Shown: positions 7,458 through 15,422 of the stretch, piece after piece | Numbering within the stretch: the first letter of the stretch is position 1 | Layout of the letters: every line of letters starts with the position of its first letter | DNA from: DATBDN01 sp963715995 | Lineage (GTDB): Bacteria > Actinomycetota > Thermoleophilia > Solirubrobacterales > Thermoleophilaceae | DNA length: 64,000 nt | Assembly (NCBI GenBank): GCA_963715995.1 | Contig: OY970283.1 | Location: 744,001 to 808,000, forward strand | Direction: 5' to 3' | Program-made: the position numbers and the translations under genes | Notes under the pieces: generated by a model | The model's input: the letters and a program-made list of their open reading frames with translations, nothing else | Told to the model about the DNA's origin: nothing | The model's database searches: none

Positions 7458-9712
7458 GGCTCCAGAACGTCGATCCAGTCCGCGTCGTGACCACATGCAC
7501 GGCGAACAGCCGCTCCGCGCACGAGCGACGGCGCTCCATCGGCCACGGCCACGAGCGGACCCACCACATCCGGTTGCGCATCACCCGGACGCAGCGACCT
7601 CCGCGGTCGCCGCAACTCGACCGCGACGGGTGAGGACCCGGCAACGAGGCTCCCGACACGCACCCACTCGTCGACGCGCTGGATCATGCGCGGAACCGCG
7701 AACGACTGGCGGCCGACCACGATCGAGTCGTGCCGCACGACCCGTCCGCGCAGCCACAGCGTCACGCGCCCGCGTGGCAGCGTGACGCGACCCAGCGGCA
7801 GCACGCCGCCCTTGTGAATCTCGAGCATCGACGGATCAGGTCCGTAGCGGTACCAGCCCGCCGGCAGGGCTCCGCGAAGCGGGATCGCGAGCGACGCCGG
7901 CCGTAGGGCCGCAACGACCGTGCCGCGCCGGGCCAGGCGGGTGAGGCTCGAACAGTCGAGTGGCCCGTTCAGCGGCTGGTGTTCGACGGGCGCGGGCCGC
8001 ACGCGCTGCCAGACCTCGTACCAGCGCCCGCCCCAGACACGGTCGTAGTTGGACGGCGGCCGGCTCGCCAGCGGCGAGCGCCTCAGCACGATGTAGCGCC
8101 AGCGCTCCACGAACGCCGTGGTGAGCTGGTTGAGGTCGTACTCGTGCCCGCCCACCGGCAGCGACGGGTCGCGCATCTGCGCGCGCCCGCCGGTCCAGGT
8201 CTCGTAGGGCTCGGAGCCGGGCGAATGGCGCATGAAGTGCTTCACGTACTCCTCGTACTCGTTCACGAGCAACGGCCCCTTGTCCGCGTAGAGCGAGTCG
8301 ATCCGCGCCAGCTCGTTCAGCCGCGACATCGGTGCGGGCAGCGCCATCCGGTAGGCGAGCGCGTCGGATGCCAGCAGCGCCACGCCGAGCAGCGCGGCTA
8401 GCGCTAGCCCGGGCGCACGCGGCAGCGACGCGAGCCCGAATACCGCCGCCGCGATCACAGCCGGCGAGAGCACCATCAGCAGCTTCGCGTCGATGTACGG
8501 CGACGACGACGGGCTCGTGACCAGGTAGGCCACGAGCGCCGGCACGGCCAGCATGAGCAGCGCCGGCGAGCGCCGCAGCACGCCGGCGAGCGCCGCCGCC
8601 AGCACCAGGCCGGCGAGCACGTAGGTGATCCACGCGTGGGCCGGGGTGAAGCGGTAGTCGCCGCCGAGCCACACGCCGGCCACCTGCACGAACTCGAGCG
8701 GTCCGCCGAGCGGGCCCAGCTCCTGGCCGCTGGTGATCACGTTGTGACCGTGGTGGTAGTAGTGGATCGCGCCCGGCACCAGCACCGCGATTCCCGCTAG
8801 GAAGACGGCGACGCCGGTGGCGAGGGCGCGGAGCGGCGGCCGGGCGAGAAGCCAGGCGGTGAGCGCCAGCGGGGCGATCCACGGCAGCGCGTAGAGCCCG
8901 TAGATCCCGAACAGGGCCACAGCCGGCAGGGCGACCAGGGCAGCGCCGCCCGCGGCGCCGCGCGCGCCGCGCAGCTCCGCTGCGAGCCCGGCCGCCGCGA
9001 CCAGGCAGACCACGAATGCAAGCTCCTTGATCGAGCCCTGGAGCGCGAACGAGAACACGAGCTGGCCGGCCATCGCCGCGAGCCCGCCCGCCGCCGCCAC
9101 ACGAGCTCCGAGCGCCGGGCGCAGCAGCGCATAGATGCCCGCCGCAGCCAGCCCCGCGCAGAGCGCGAGGAACGGCTGGTAGACGAGCGCCGGGTCGACG
9201 CCCACGAGTGGCTTCAGGGCCGCCAGCAGCTCGTGGCTGCCGAGCGGGTAGCGCGAGCCGACGTAGTCGTTGATCGTCGCGCCGTAGGAGCCGGGCGGCT
9301 GATGCGTGTAGCGCGAGCCGTGACCCCCGATCCAGTCCACGAGCGCCAGGTGGATGGCGGTGTCGTTCAGCAGGTCGTAGCCCAGGAACGTGGCTTTGCC
9401 GGTGAGAGCCTCGGGCGCGATGTGCAGTACGTAGGCGGCCGCGCCGACCGCGGCGCCCAGACCGGGCCGGGCCCAACCGCCTGCGACGAGCCCAGCGACG
9501 GCGAGCACCACGAGCAGCGCCAGCGCAGGCACCGCTCCCGCGCCGGTGGCGAACACGATCCCGAGCACGGCGATCGAGGTGGCGAACCCAAGCGCCGGCA
9601 CCAGAGCGGGCGCGAGCGGCACGCGCGCGAGCCGGGCGGCCAGCGCGCCGACGCCGAAGCAGATCGCGACAGCTGCGATCGGGAACACGACCCAGGAGAG
9701 CAGCTGGTCCAC
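7454..9712 (-). CDS. Large polytopic membrane protein, GT-C-like with C-terminal extracytoplasmic domain
   Basis: 752 residues. The first half is a series of about ten or more hydrophobic helices (residues about 5-470), consistent with a GT-C-type lipid-sugar-dependent glycosyltransferase. The first large loop carries GYDLLNDTAIHLALVDWI and THQPPGSYG, where such enzymes place their acidic catalytic residues. Residues about 480-750 form a soluble beta-rich domain (GRVTLPRGRVTLWLRGRVV), predicted outside. No named family was recognised with certainty. It starts with GTG at 9712, divergent from the SDR gene at 9770. Possible roles are arabinosyl/mannosyltransferase-like polymer extension or sugar side-chain addition at the cell surface. 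Confidence 0.6.
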   Translation of the reverse strand: MDQLLSWVVFPIAAVAICFGVGALAARLARVPLAPALVPALGFATSIAVLGIVFATGAGAVPALALLVVLAVAGLVAGGWARPGLGAAVGAAAYVLHIAPEALTGKATFLGYDLLNDTAIHLALVDWIGGHGSRYTHQPPGSYGATINDYVGSRYPLGSHELLAALKPLVGVDPALVYQPFLALCAGLAAAGIYALLRPALGARVAAAGGLAAMAGQLVFSFALQGSIKELAFVVCLVAAAGLAAELRGARGAAGGAALVALPAVALFGIYGLYALPWIAPLALTAWLLARPPLRALATGVAVFLAGIAVLVPGAIHYYHHGHNVITSGQELGPLGGPLEFVQVAGVWLGGDYRFTPAHAWITYVLAGLVLAAALAGVLRRSPALLMLAVPALVAYLVTSPSSSPYIDAKLLMVLSPAVIAAAVFGLASLPRAPGLALAALLGVALLASDALAYRMALPAPMSRLNELARIDSLYADKGPLLVNEYEEYVKHFMRHSPGSEPYETWTGGRAQMRDPSLPVGGHEYDLNQLTTAFVERWRYIVLRRSPLASRPPSNYDRVWGGRWYEVWQRVRPAPVEHQPLNGPLDCSSLTRLARRGTVVAALRPASLAIPLRGALPAGWYRYGPDPSMLEIHKGGVLPLGRVTLPRGRVTLWLRGRVVRHDSIVVGRQSFAVPRMIQRVDEWVRVGSLVAGSSPVAVELRRPRRSLRPGDAQPDVVGPLVAVADGAPSLVRGAAVRRACGHDADWIDVLEP

Positions 9713-9755
9713 GCGCGCACGATGAAACCAGCCGCGGGCACGCGGATGCGCCCGC

Positions 9756-9761
9756 TAGCCT
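9756..9761 (+). promoter_or_regulatory. Leaderless -10 (TAGCCT), 8 bases before ATG 9770
   Basis: TAnnnT hexamer followed by exactly eight bases and then the ATG. There is no ribosome-binding site in the spacer. Same geometry as seven other starts in the window. Confidence 0.5.
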
Positions 9762-9769
9762 CGCGCCGC

Positions 9770-10828
9770 ATGGTGCGGCTACCAGGAAGTGACGGCCGCT
9801 CGAACGGCCTCGCGCCGGAGCCGCCCGCCCAGGGACTCCGCGTGCTGGTCGCAGGCGGCGCCGGCTACATCGGCTGCGTGCTGGTTGCGCGGCTGGTCGA
9901 GCGCGGCTACCGCGTGCGCGTGCTCGACCGCCTCTGGTGGGGGGAGGAGCCGCTCGCGGCCGTGCGCGACCAGATCGAGCTGGTCAAGGCCGACGTGCGC
10001 GACGTGCCCGCCGAGGCCTTCGACGGCGTGGACGCGGTGATCAACCTCTCGGGCCTCTCCAACGACCCGACCGCCGAGTACGACCCCGAGGCCAACTGGC
10101 AGATGAACGCGCTCGCCACGGAGGCACTCGGCAAGGCGTGCGTCGAGCGCGGGATCAGCCGCTTCGTCTTCGCATCGTCGTGCTCGCTCTACGACGGCCT
10201 CGAGCCCGGCATGCACGACGAGACCGCGCCGATCAAGCCGAAGGGCGCATACGCCACCTCCAAGCGCTACGGCGAGGAGGCATTGTTGAAGCTGGTTGAC
10301 AAGGGACTTGACGTCGGCATCGTCCGCAACGGCACGGTCTACGGGTGGTCGCCGCGCATGCGCTACGACCTCGTGGTCAACACGTTCGTCAAGGACGCGC
10401 TGATGAAGGGCAGCCTGCAGCTGCACGGGGGCGGCTGGATGTGGCGCCCGCTCGTGGACGTGAACGACTGCGCCGACGCGATGATCGCGCTGATGGAGGC
10501 GCCCGCGGAGAAGATCCGCGGCGAGATCTTCAACGTCCTGCACTCCAACTACGAGATCCGCGAGCTGGCTTTCCTGGTCGCCGGCTCGGTGCAGCTGCTC
10601 GGCCGCAGTGTCGAGCTGGAGGAGGCACCGGCCCCGGCGCTGACGCGCGACTACGAGTGCTCGAACGCCAAGCTCTCGACCACGCTCGGCTTCAACCCGA
10701 GCCGCTCGGTCGTGGCAGCCGTCTCCGACCTGCTGGCGCGCGTAGAACCGGGCGACATCGCCGCGCTCGACGACCCGCGCTACTACAACATCCGCTGGAT
10801 CGAGCAGCTGCGCGAGCCGGTCGGATGA
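9770..10828 (+). CDS. NAD-dependent epimerase/dehydratase (extended SDR)
   Basis: 352 residues. Rossmann motif LVAGGAGYIG at about 23-32 after a short polar tail, SSCSLYDG catalytic serine segment, AYATSK (YxxxK), then an RNGTVYGWSPRMRYD substrate loop. It belongs to the NDP-sugar epimerase/dehydratase group; the exact reaction is not clear. It overlaps rmlD by ATGA, so the two are co-translated and probably serve the same deoxysugar. Long in-frame sequence upstream of 9770 is antisense to the GT-C gene and is not taken as coding; the ATG at 9770 fits the -10 element eight bases before it. Confidence 0.8.
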   Translation: MVRLPGSDGRSNGLAPEPPAQGLRVLVAGGAGYIGCVLVARLVERGYRVRVLDRLWWGEEPLAAVRDQIELVKADVRDVPAEAFDGVDAVINLSGLSNDPTAEYDPEANWQMNALATEALGKACVERGISRFVFASSCSLYDGLEPGMHDETAPIKPKGAYATSKRYGEEALLKLVDKGLDVGIVRNGTVYGWSPRMRYDLVVNTFVKDALMKGSLQLHGGGWMWRPLVDVNDCADAMIALMEAPAEKIRGEIFNVLHSNYEIRELAFLVAGSVQLLGRSVELEEAPAPALTRDYECSNAKLSTTLGFNPSRSVVAAVSDLLARVEPGDIAALDDPRYYNIRWIEQLREPVG

Positions 10829-11688
10829 GCCTCGAGCGAGTGCTCATCACAGGCGCGAGCGGGCAGCTCGGGTCGGACCTCCGCGAGCAGCTTGCCGAGC
10901 GCGCGGAGCTGATGCCGCTGACGCACGCCGAGCTCGACATCGGCGACCACGAGGCGGTCGCGCGGACGATCGCGGACTTCGGCCCGGACACGGTCTTCAA
11001 CTGCGCGGCGTACCACAACGTGGACCTCTGCGAGACCACCGAGGACACCGCCTTCGCGCTCAACGGGACCGCCGTGAAGCGCATGGCCGAGGCATGCCGG
11101 GCGGCTGGCGCCAAGCTGGTCCACCTCTCCACCAACTACGTCTTCGACGGGCGCCGCCCGGAGCCATACGGCGAGCCCGACCTGCCGCAGCCGCGCTCGG
11201 TCTACGCGCTGTCGAAGCTGCTCGGCGAGCACGCGGCGCTCGCATACGGCGATGGCGCGCTGGTCGTGCGCGGCTCGGGGCTCTACGGCCTCCACGGCAG
11301 CGGCCAGAAGGGCGGCAACTTCGTAACGCGGGTACTGGAGCGGGCGCGCGGGGGCCAGCAGATGCGCATGGTCTCCGACCAGCGGCTCCAGCCCACGTTC
11401 ACGCGCGACCTGGCGGCCGCGCTGATCGAGGCGGTGGAGCGCGGCGCCGACGGGCTGCTGCACCTGACCGCCGGTGGCGAGTGCTCGTGGCTCGAGTTCA
11501 CCGAGGCGATCTTCGAGATCGCCGGCCTGGACTTGGAGATCGAGGCTGTGACCACCTCCGGTCCGGTCGACCGCCCGCTGAACGGAGTGCTGGCCCGCCC
11601 ACGGGCCGACGAGCTGGGCCTGACGCCGCTGCGCCCCTGGCGCGAGGCGCTCGCGGACTACATGCAGCTGGCCGGGTACGCGGGCTAG
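10825..11688 (+). CDS. rmlD: dTDP-4-dehydrorhamnose reductase
   Basis: 287 residues. Reduces dTDP-4-keto-L-rhamnose to dTDP-L-rhamnose, the last step of the RmlABCD pathway. Seen: TGASGQLGSDL at the N-terminus, HLSTNYVFDG, SVYALSKLLGE (YxxxK), and a PLNGVLA C-terminal segment, all typical of RmlD. ATGA overlap with the SDR gene. rmlC lies nearby on the other strand; rmlA and rmlB are not in the window. The stop TAG shares CTAG (11685-11688) with the convergent GT4 gene. Confidence 0.85.
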   Translation: MSLERVLITGASGQLGSDLREQLAERAELMPLTHAELDIGDHEAVARTIADFGPDTVFNCAAYHNVDLCETTEDTAFALNGTAVKRMAEACRAAGAKLVHLSTNYVFDGRRPEPYGEPDLPQPRSVYALSKLLGEHAALAYGDGALVVRGSGLYGLHGSGQKGGNFVTRVLERARGGQQMRMVSDQRLQPTFTRDLAAALIEAVERGADGLLHLTAGGECSWLEFTEAIFEIAGLDLEIEAVTTSGPVDRPLNGVLARPRADELGLTPLRPWREALADYMQLAGYAG

Positions 11689-13061
11689 CCCTCGCGGGCT
11701 GTGAGCACGCCGCTCAGCCGCGTCGCACCGACCACCGCCAGCCCGGCTCGCGCGCCGCGATAGGCGGCGCTTCGCGCCACGTGCGCCGGACGCCGCGGCG
11801 GCGCGCCGTCACCCAGCCGCGGCGGCAGCTCGCTCGACTGCGCCCACGTCACCAGCGGCTGCGCGCCGCGCTGCCACGCGAAGCTCTCCGCGACGCGCGC
11901 GAGGCCGTCCGCGTACGACGCCCGGCCGCGCGCGAGCACCTGCTCCAGCGCGTCGGCCAGGGCGTCCGGGTCGCGCTCCGGCACCGACGCGCCGAGGTCC
12001 TCGCGCGCCACGAGATCGGCCAGCTCGTCGCCGCGCGTAGAGACGATCGGCAGCCCCGCCCAGAAGCAGTCGAGAAAGCGCGTTCGGAAGGCGAAGTGCG
12101 TCTCCAGGTGCTCGAAGTGGGTCGACACGGCGCACGCGGCCTCCAGCAGCCAGTCGACGCGCTGGTCGTAGGGCACCCAGGTGTCGTTGAAGAACACCGA
12201 GCGGTCGAGCAGCCCGAGCTCGCGCGCCAGCGCCTGCGCTCGTGTCGCGGCCTCGGCTGAGGCGCCGGCCGCCTGGCCCATGAACACGAGCCGCGCACGC
12301 GGTCGTCGCTCGCGGAGCAAAGCCATCGCCCTGATGGCCGTCTCGGCGTCGAACCATGGCCAGATCGCCGACGCCCACAGCACCACTTCGTCGTCCGCGG
12401 CGATCCCGTCGAAACGCGCCGCCGCGCCACCGTGCCCGGTCGCAACCGGCGGCTCGGGCGGCGTGCCATACGGAACGAGGTCGATGACCGAGCGCAGTGA
12501 CGGGTCGCGCTCGGTGACCGCCGGCGTGAGCACGCCCTCGTCGAGCATCGTGCCCAGGTAGAGGTCACGCTGGCGCTCGGTGTTGCAGACGAAGTGGTGG
12601 CCCACGCGCAGCGCGTCCGCCAGCCGGTCACGCATGTAGGCCATCAGCAGCCGCGCGCGCCAGGAGCGGCCGGGGTAGCGCTCGAGCGCCTCGAGCGCCT
12701 CCGGCACGAACAGGTCGAAGACCAGGCGCGCGCCCGAGTCGCGCATCCAGTTCGTGACGAGCGGCCATTGGGGCTGCGCCACGATCATGTCGGCCGCGGC
12801 GATCGGCTCGCGCAGCGCCACCGGGTCGTGCGCGCTGTAGGCCATGTGTTCCATCCCCGGACCGGGCGGCGAGCTGTCGCCGAGCCCGGCGAGCGTCACG
12901 TCCGCCACACCCGAGAGCACGCGGCCCAGCTGGTATGCGCGAATGGCCGGGCCGCTCATCGTGGCGCCGAACGGCTCGCCCGAGACGAGCAGGATGCGCG
13001 GGCGCCTAGTACTTGAAGGGGAGCTCGTGCTCGATCTCCGCAAGCGTCGGCGCGCTCGCAT
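11685..13061 (-). CDS. Family 4 glycosyltransferase (GT-B fold)
   Basis: About 458 residues from the ATG at 13061. The N-terminal domain starts with RILLVSGEPFG. The C-terminal nucleotide-sugar domain has DRSVFFNDTWVPYDQR and a loop of the FWAGLPIVSTRGDELADLV type, where GT4 enzymes hold the E-x7-E-like donor site. There is no start codon between the rmlC stop (13006) and the first beta strand, so translation must begin inside rmlC: ATG 13061 (56-base overlap) or TTG 13043 (38-base overlap). It is in an operon with the GT2 at 13575 and rmlC. Donor and acceptor unknown; a rhamnose-containing glycan is suggested by context. Confidence 0.75.
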   Translation of the reverse strand: MRARRRLRRSSTSSPSSTRRPRILLVSGEPFGATMSGPAIRAYQLGRVLSGVADVTLAGLGDSSPPGPGMEHMAYSAHDPVALREPIAAADMIVAQPQWPLVTNWMRDSGARLVFDLFVPEALEALERYPGRSWRARLLMAYMRDRLADALRVGHHFVCNTERQRDLYLGTMLDEGVLTPAVTERDPSLRSVIDLVPYGTPPEPPVATGHGGAAARFDGIAADDEVVLWASAIWPWFDAETAIRAMALLRERRPRARLVFMGQAAGASAEAATRAQALARELGLLDRSVFFNDTWVPYDQRVDWLLEAACAVSTHFEHLETHFAFRTRFLDCFWAGLPIVSTRGDELADLVAREDLGASVPERDPDALADALEQVLARGRASYADGLARVAESFAWQRGAQPLVTWAQSSELPPRLGDGAPPRRPAHVARSAAYRGARAGLAVVGATRLSGVLTAREG

Positions 13062-13563
13062 CGCGCTGCGAGGGGATGAGCTCCTCGACGGGCAGCGGCC
13101 AGTCGATGCCGATGGCGGGGTCCTTGTAGGAGATCCCGCGCTCCAGGTCGCCGTCGTAGTAGCCCGACTGCTTGTACATCACGTCGGCGACCTCGCTCAG
13201 CACGCAGAAGCCGTGCGCGAAGCCGATCGGGCAATAGACCATGTGGAAGTTCTCGTCGGTCAGCTCGAAGCCCTCCCACTCGCCGTAGGTCGGCGAGCCC
13301 TTGCGCAGGTCCACCACCACGTCGTAGATCGCGCCGCGGCCGCAGCGCACGAGCTTCGCGATGCCGTCGCCGATCTGGAAGTGCATGCCGCGCACGATCT
13401 TCGCGCCCGAGCGCGAGTGGTTGTCCTGGGGCATGTCCTCGGGAATGCCGAGCTCGGCGAACGTGCTGTACCGGTAGCTCTCCATGAAGAAGCCGCGCTC
13501 GTCGCCGAAGACCTTCGGCTCGAGCAGGATCGGCCCATCCAGGCGCGTGTCAAGCCGCTTCAT
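13006..13563 (-). CDS. rmlC: dTDP-4-dehydrorhamnose 3,5-epimerase
   Basis: 185 residues, the normal length for RmlC. Cupin with the catalytic RGMHFQ motif, VVVDLRKGSPTYGEWEGFEL, and IPIGFAHGF-type wording (CPIGFAHGFCVLS). Epimerises C3 and C5 of dTDP-4-keto-6-deoxyglucose. The ATG at 13563 gives the standard N-terminus ending in LEPKVFGDERGFF. It lies 11 bases after the GT2 stop. Confidence 0.92.
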   Translation of the reverse strand: MKRLDTRLDGPILLEPKVFGDERGFFMESYRYSTFAELGIPEDMPQDNHSRSGAKIVRGMHFQIGDGIAKLVRCGRGAIYDVVVDLRKGSPTYGEWEGFELTDENFHMVYCPIGFAHGFCVLSEVADVMYKQSGYYDGDLERGISYKDPAIGIDWPLPVEELIPSQRDASAPTLAEIEHELPFKY

Positions 13564-13574
13564 CGGCGCGCACC

Positions 13575-14531
13575 CTAGCGACTGCCGGTTGTCACAACCG
13601 TGTCGAGATAGGCCAGATCGACCCGTCGCGAGCGCTGGATCGCGCGCCGCTTGCGGAGCATCTTCGGCGCCATGCGCAGCGCGCTGGCGAACGCCCGCAG
13701 ATGCCACAGACCCAGTCCCTTGCGGACGCTGTCTGCGAACCAGCCCAGGTGATGGCGCACGATCGCCGGCAGGCCGCGCACGATCGCGCGCGCCGGGAAG
13801 TCCTTGAGGATCAGGAAGAAGCCGTTGCGGCGCAACAGGAAGGCGAAGTAGTCCTTGCGCGGGGACGCATCTGTCGACGCGCTGCCCATGTGGAAGCAGA
13901 CCGCGGCCGGCACGTACAGGCAGCGCCAGCCCAGGAGCTGCGCGCGCAGGCCCCAGTCGACGTCCTCGTAGTAGGCGACGAAATCGGAGTCGAAGCCACC
14001 GACCTCGTCGATCGCCGCGCGCCGGTACACCGCCGCGCCGCCGCAGGGGCTGAGCACGTACTCCTGGCGGTCGTACTGGCCGTGGTCGGGCTCGCCGTGG
14101 CCGCGGCGCCAGCAGCCGCCCGACCAGCGCATCTCGTCGCCCGCGCCGTCCAGCACGTCGCGCCGCGTGTAGTCGAGCATCTTGGCCGTAGCCGAGCCGG
14201 CCTTCGGATCGGACTCGAGCGCGGTGACTATCGCCGCCGCCCAGCCCGGCGCCAGCTCGACGTCGTTGTTCAGCAGCGCGACGTAATCGCTGCCGCGGCC
14301 CTCGTCGAGGCAGCGGTTCATGGCCGCCGAGATGCCTTGGTTCTCCTGCTCGACCACGCGCACCTGCGGCCAGCGCTCGCGCACGTGGTCGGCCGTGCCG
14401 TCGTCCGAGCCGTCGTCGATCACCACCACGTCGATCTCCGCGTCGAGCGACTGCGCGAGCACGGGCGGCAGCACGACCTCCATCAGGTCGCGACGGTTGT
14501 AGGTGGGGATGGCAACGGTCAGCCGGGCCAC
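13575..14531 (-). CDS. Family 2 glycosyltransferase (rhamnosyltransferase-like, WbbL group)
   Basis: 318 residues. GT-A domain opening with LTVAIPTYNRRDL, then VVIDDGSDDGT, LLNNDVELAPGW (the metal-binding NxD segment) and YYEDVDWGLRAQLLGW near residue 205, typical of L-rhamnosyl and related transferases. The basic C-terminus (RKRRAIQRSRR) suggests membrane contact. It starts with GTG at 14531 behind a TAGCCT element and leads the rmlC/GT4 operon, which fits use of dTDP-L-rhamnose as donor. Confidence 0.82.
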   Translation of the reverse strand: MARLTVAIPTYNRRDLMEVVLPPVLAQSLDAEIDVVVIDDGSDDGTADHVRERWPQVRVVEQENQGISAAMNRCLDEGRGSDYVALLNNDVELAPGWAAAIVTALESDPKAGSATAKMLDYTRRDVLDGAGDEMRWSGGCWRRGHGEPDHGQYDRQEYVLSPCGGAAVYRRAAIDEVGGFDSDFVAYYEDVDWGLRAQLLGWRCLYVPAAVCFHMGSASTDASPRKDYFAFLLRRNGFFLILKDFPARAIVRGLPAIVRHHLGWFADSVRKGLGLWHLRAFASALRMAPKMLRKRRAIQRSRRVDLAYLDTVVTTGSR

Positions 14532-14540
14532 GGGCGGGTG

Positions 14541-14546
14541 AGGCTA
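14541..14546 (-). promoter_or_regulatory. Candidate leaderless -10 (TAGCCT), 9 bases before GTG 14531
   Basis: Minus-strand TAGCCT with a nine-base spacer to the start codon. A plus-strand TACGCT sits 26 bases away for the divergent gene, so the 55-base gap carries two back-to-back -10 elements. Confidence 0.4.
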
Positions 14547-14572
14547 GCCCCGGCCGCCGGCAGGGGCGGCTC

Positions 14573-14578
14573 TACGCT
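14573..14578 (+). promoter_or_regulatory. Leaderless -10 (TACGCT), 8 bases before ATG 14587
   Basis: Exact 8-base spacing to the start codon; the spacer holds no purine-rich ribosome-binding site. Confidence 0.5.
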
Positions 14579-14586
14579 GCTGCGAA

Positions 14587-15411
14587 ATGTCGGTCAGCAC
14601 CAGGTTCATCGAGCCCTTCGCGGACCGTGTCAGCGGCCGGTTGAGACAACGGCGCAAGCAGCGCGGCAACGCCGGCCCGCTGCACAAGCGCGTTGACGTC
14701 ACGAACGTGGACACGGCGCTGCGCTACAGCGCCGTGATCGACCTGATCGAGCCGTTCCTCGGCCGCGATCCGCGGATCGCCGAGATCGGCTCTGGCGCAG
14801 CGGGGATCACTGCATTTCTCGACCTACCGGTGACCGGCGTCGACACCGCCTTCGAACGCACCGAGCCGCTCGCCACGCCGTACCTGACGCGTGTCGAGGC
14901 CTCGGCGGCAGAGCTGCCGTTCGAGGACGCCAGCTTCGACGTGGTGCTCAGCCTGGAGATGCTCGAGCACATCCCGCCGGACGCGCGTCGCAAGGTGCTG
15001 AGCGAGATGTTCCGGGTGCTGCGCCCCGGCGGCCGGATGGTGGTCAGCTTTCCCGCCGACGCGCCGGCTCGTGAGCTCGACCTGAAGCTGAACGCCGCAT
15101 ACCGTGCGCGCTACGGCAACGACCATCCGTGGGTGGCCGAGCACATCTCTGAGGGCGTTCCGTCGACGCCGGAGGTGGTCGCGCTGATGGAGTCGATCGG
15201 CGGCGACGAGGCGACGGTGACCACGCACAAGCACGACCCCGCCCGCTCGTGGCTCCTACACCAGTCGCTCTACAGCGCACGGCGCTGGTACGTGGCGGCG
15301 CTGCTGACCGGGCTGCACTCGCGACTCGGAGCACGCGCGGTGTTCGCGCTCGCGCGCCGGATGCGCGGCGGCGACCACTACCGGACGATCCTCGTGGTCG
15401 ACCGCAGTTAG
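14587..15411 (+). CDS. SAM-dependent methyltransferase
   Basis: 274 residues with a Methyltransf_11 core: motif I is slightly degenerate (IAEIGSGAAGITAFL), followed by DVVLSLEMLEHIPPD and VLRPGGRMVVSFP. The C-terminal region (ALLTGLHSRLGARAVFALARRM) is weakly hydrophobic. It probably methylates a sugar or lipid-linked glycan. It is followed after 11 bases by the flippase gene, whose -10 element overlaps its stop codon. Confidence 0.75.
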   Translation: MSVSTRFIEPFADRVSGRLRQRRKQRGNAGPLHKRVDVTNVDTALRYSAVIDLIEPFLGRDPRIAEIGSGAAGITAFLDLPVTGVDTAFERTEPLATPYLTRVEASAAELPFEDASFDVVLSLEMLEHIPPDARRKVLSEMFRVLRPGGRMVVSFPADAPARELDLKLNAAYRARYGNDHPWVAEHISEGVPSTPEVVALMESIGGDEATVTTHKHDPARSWLLHQSLYSARRWYVAALLTGLHSRLGARAVFALARRMRGGDHYRTILVVDRS

Positions 15412-15414
15412 GCT
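15409..15414 (+). promoter_or_regulatory. Leaderless -10 (TAGGCT) overlapping the previous stop codon
   Basis: The first three bases are the TAG stop of the methyltransferase. Eight bases separate the hexamer from the flippase ATG at 15423. Confidence 0.45.
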
Positions 15415-15422
15415 CGCGCCGG

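Noticed and set aside
9233..9769. N-terminal extension of the SDR protein at 9770
   Set aside because: Antisense to the GT-C gene, no SDR homology before residue 20 of the short form, and a -10 element 8 bases before ATG 9770.
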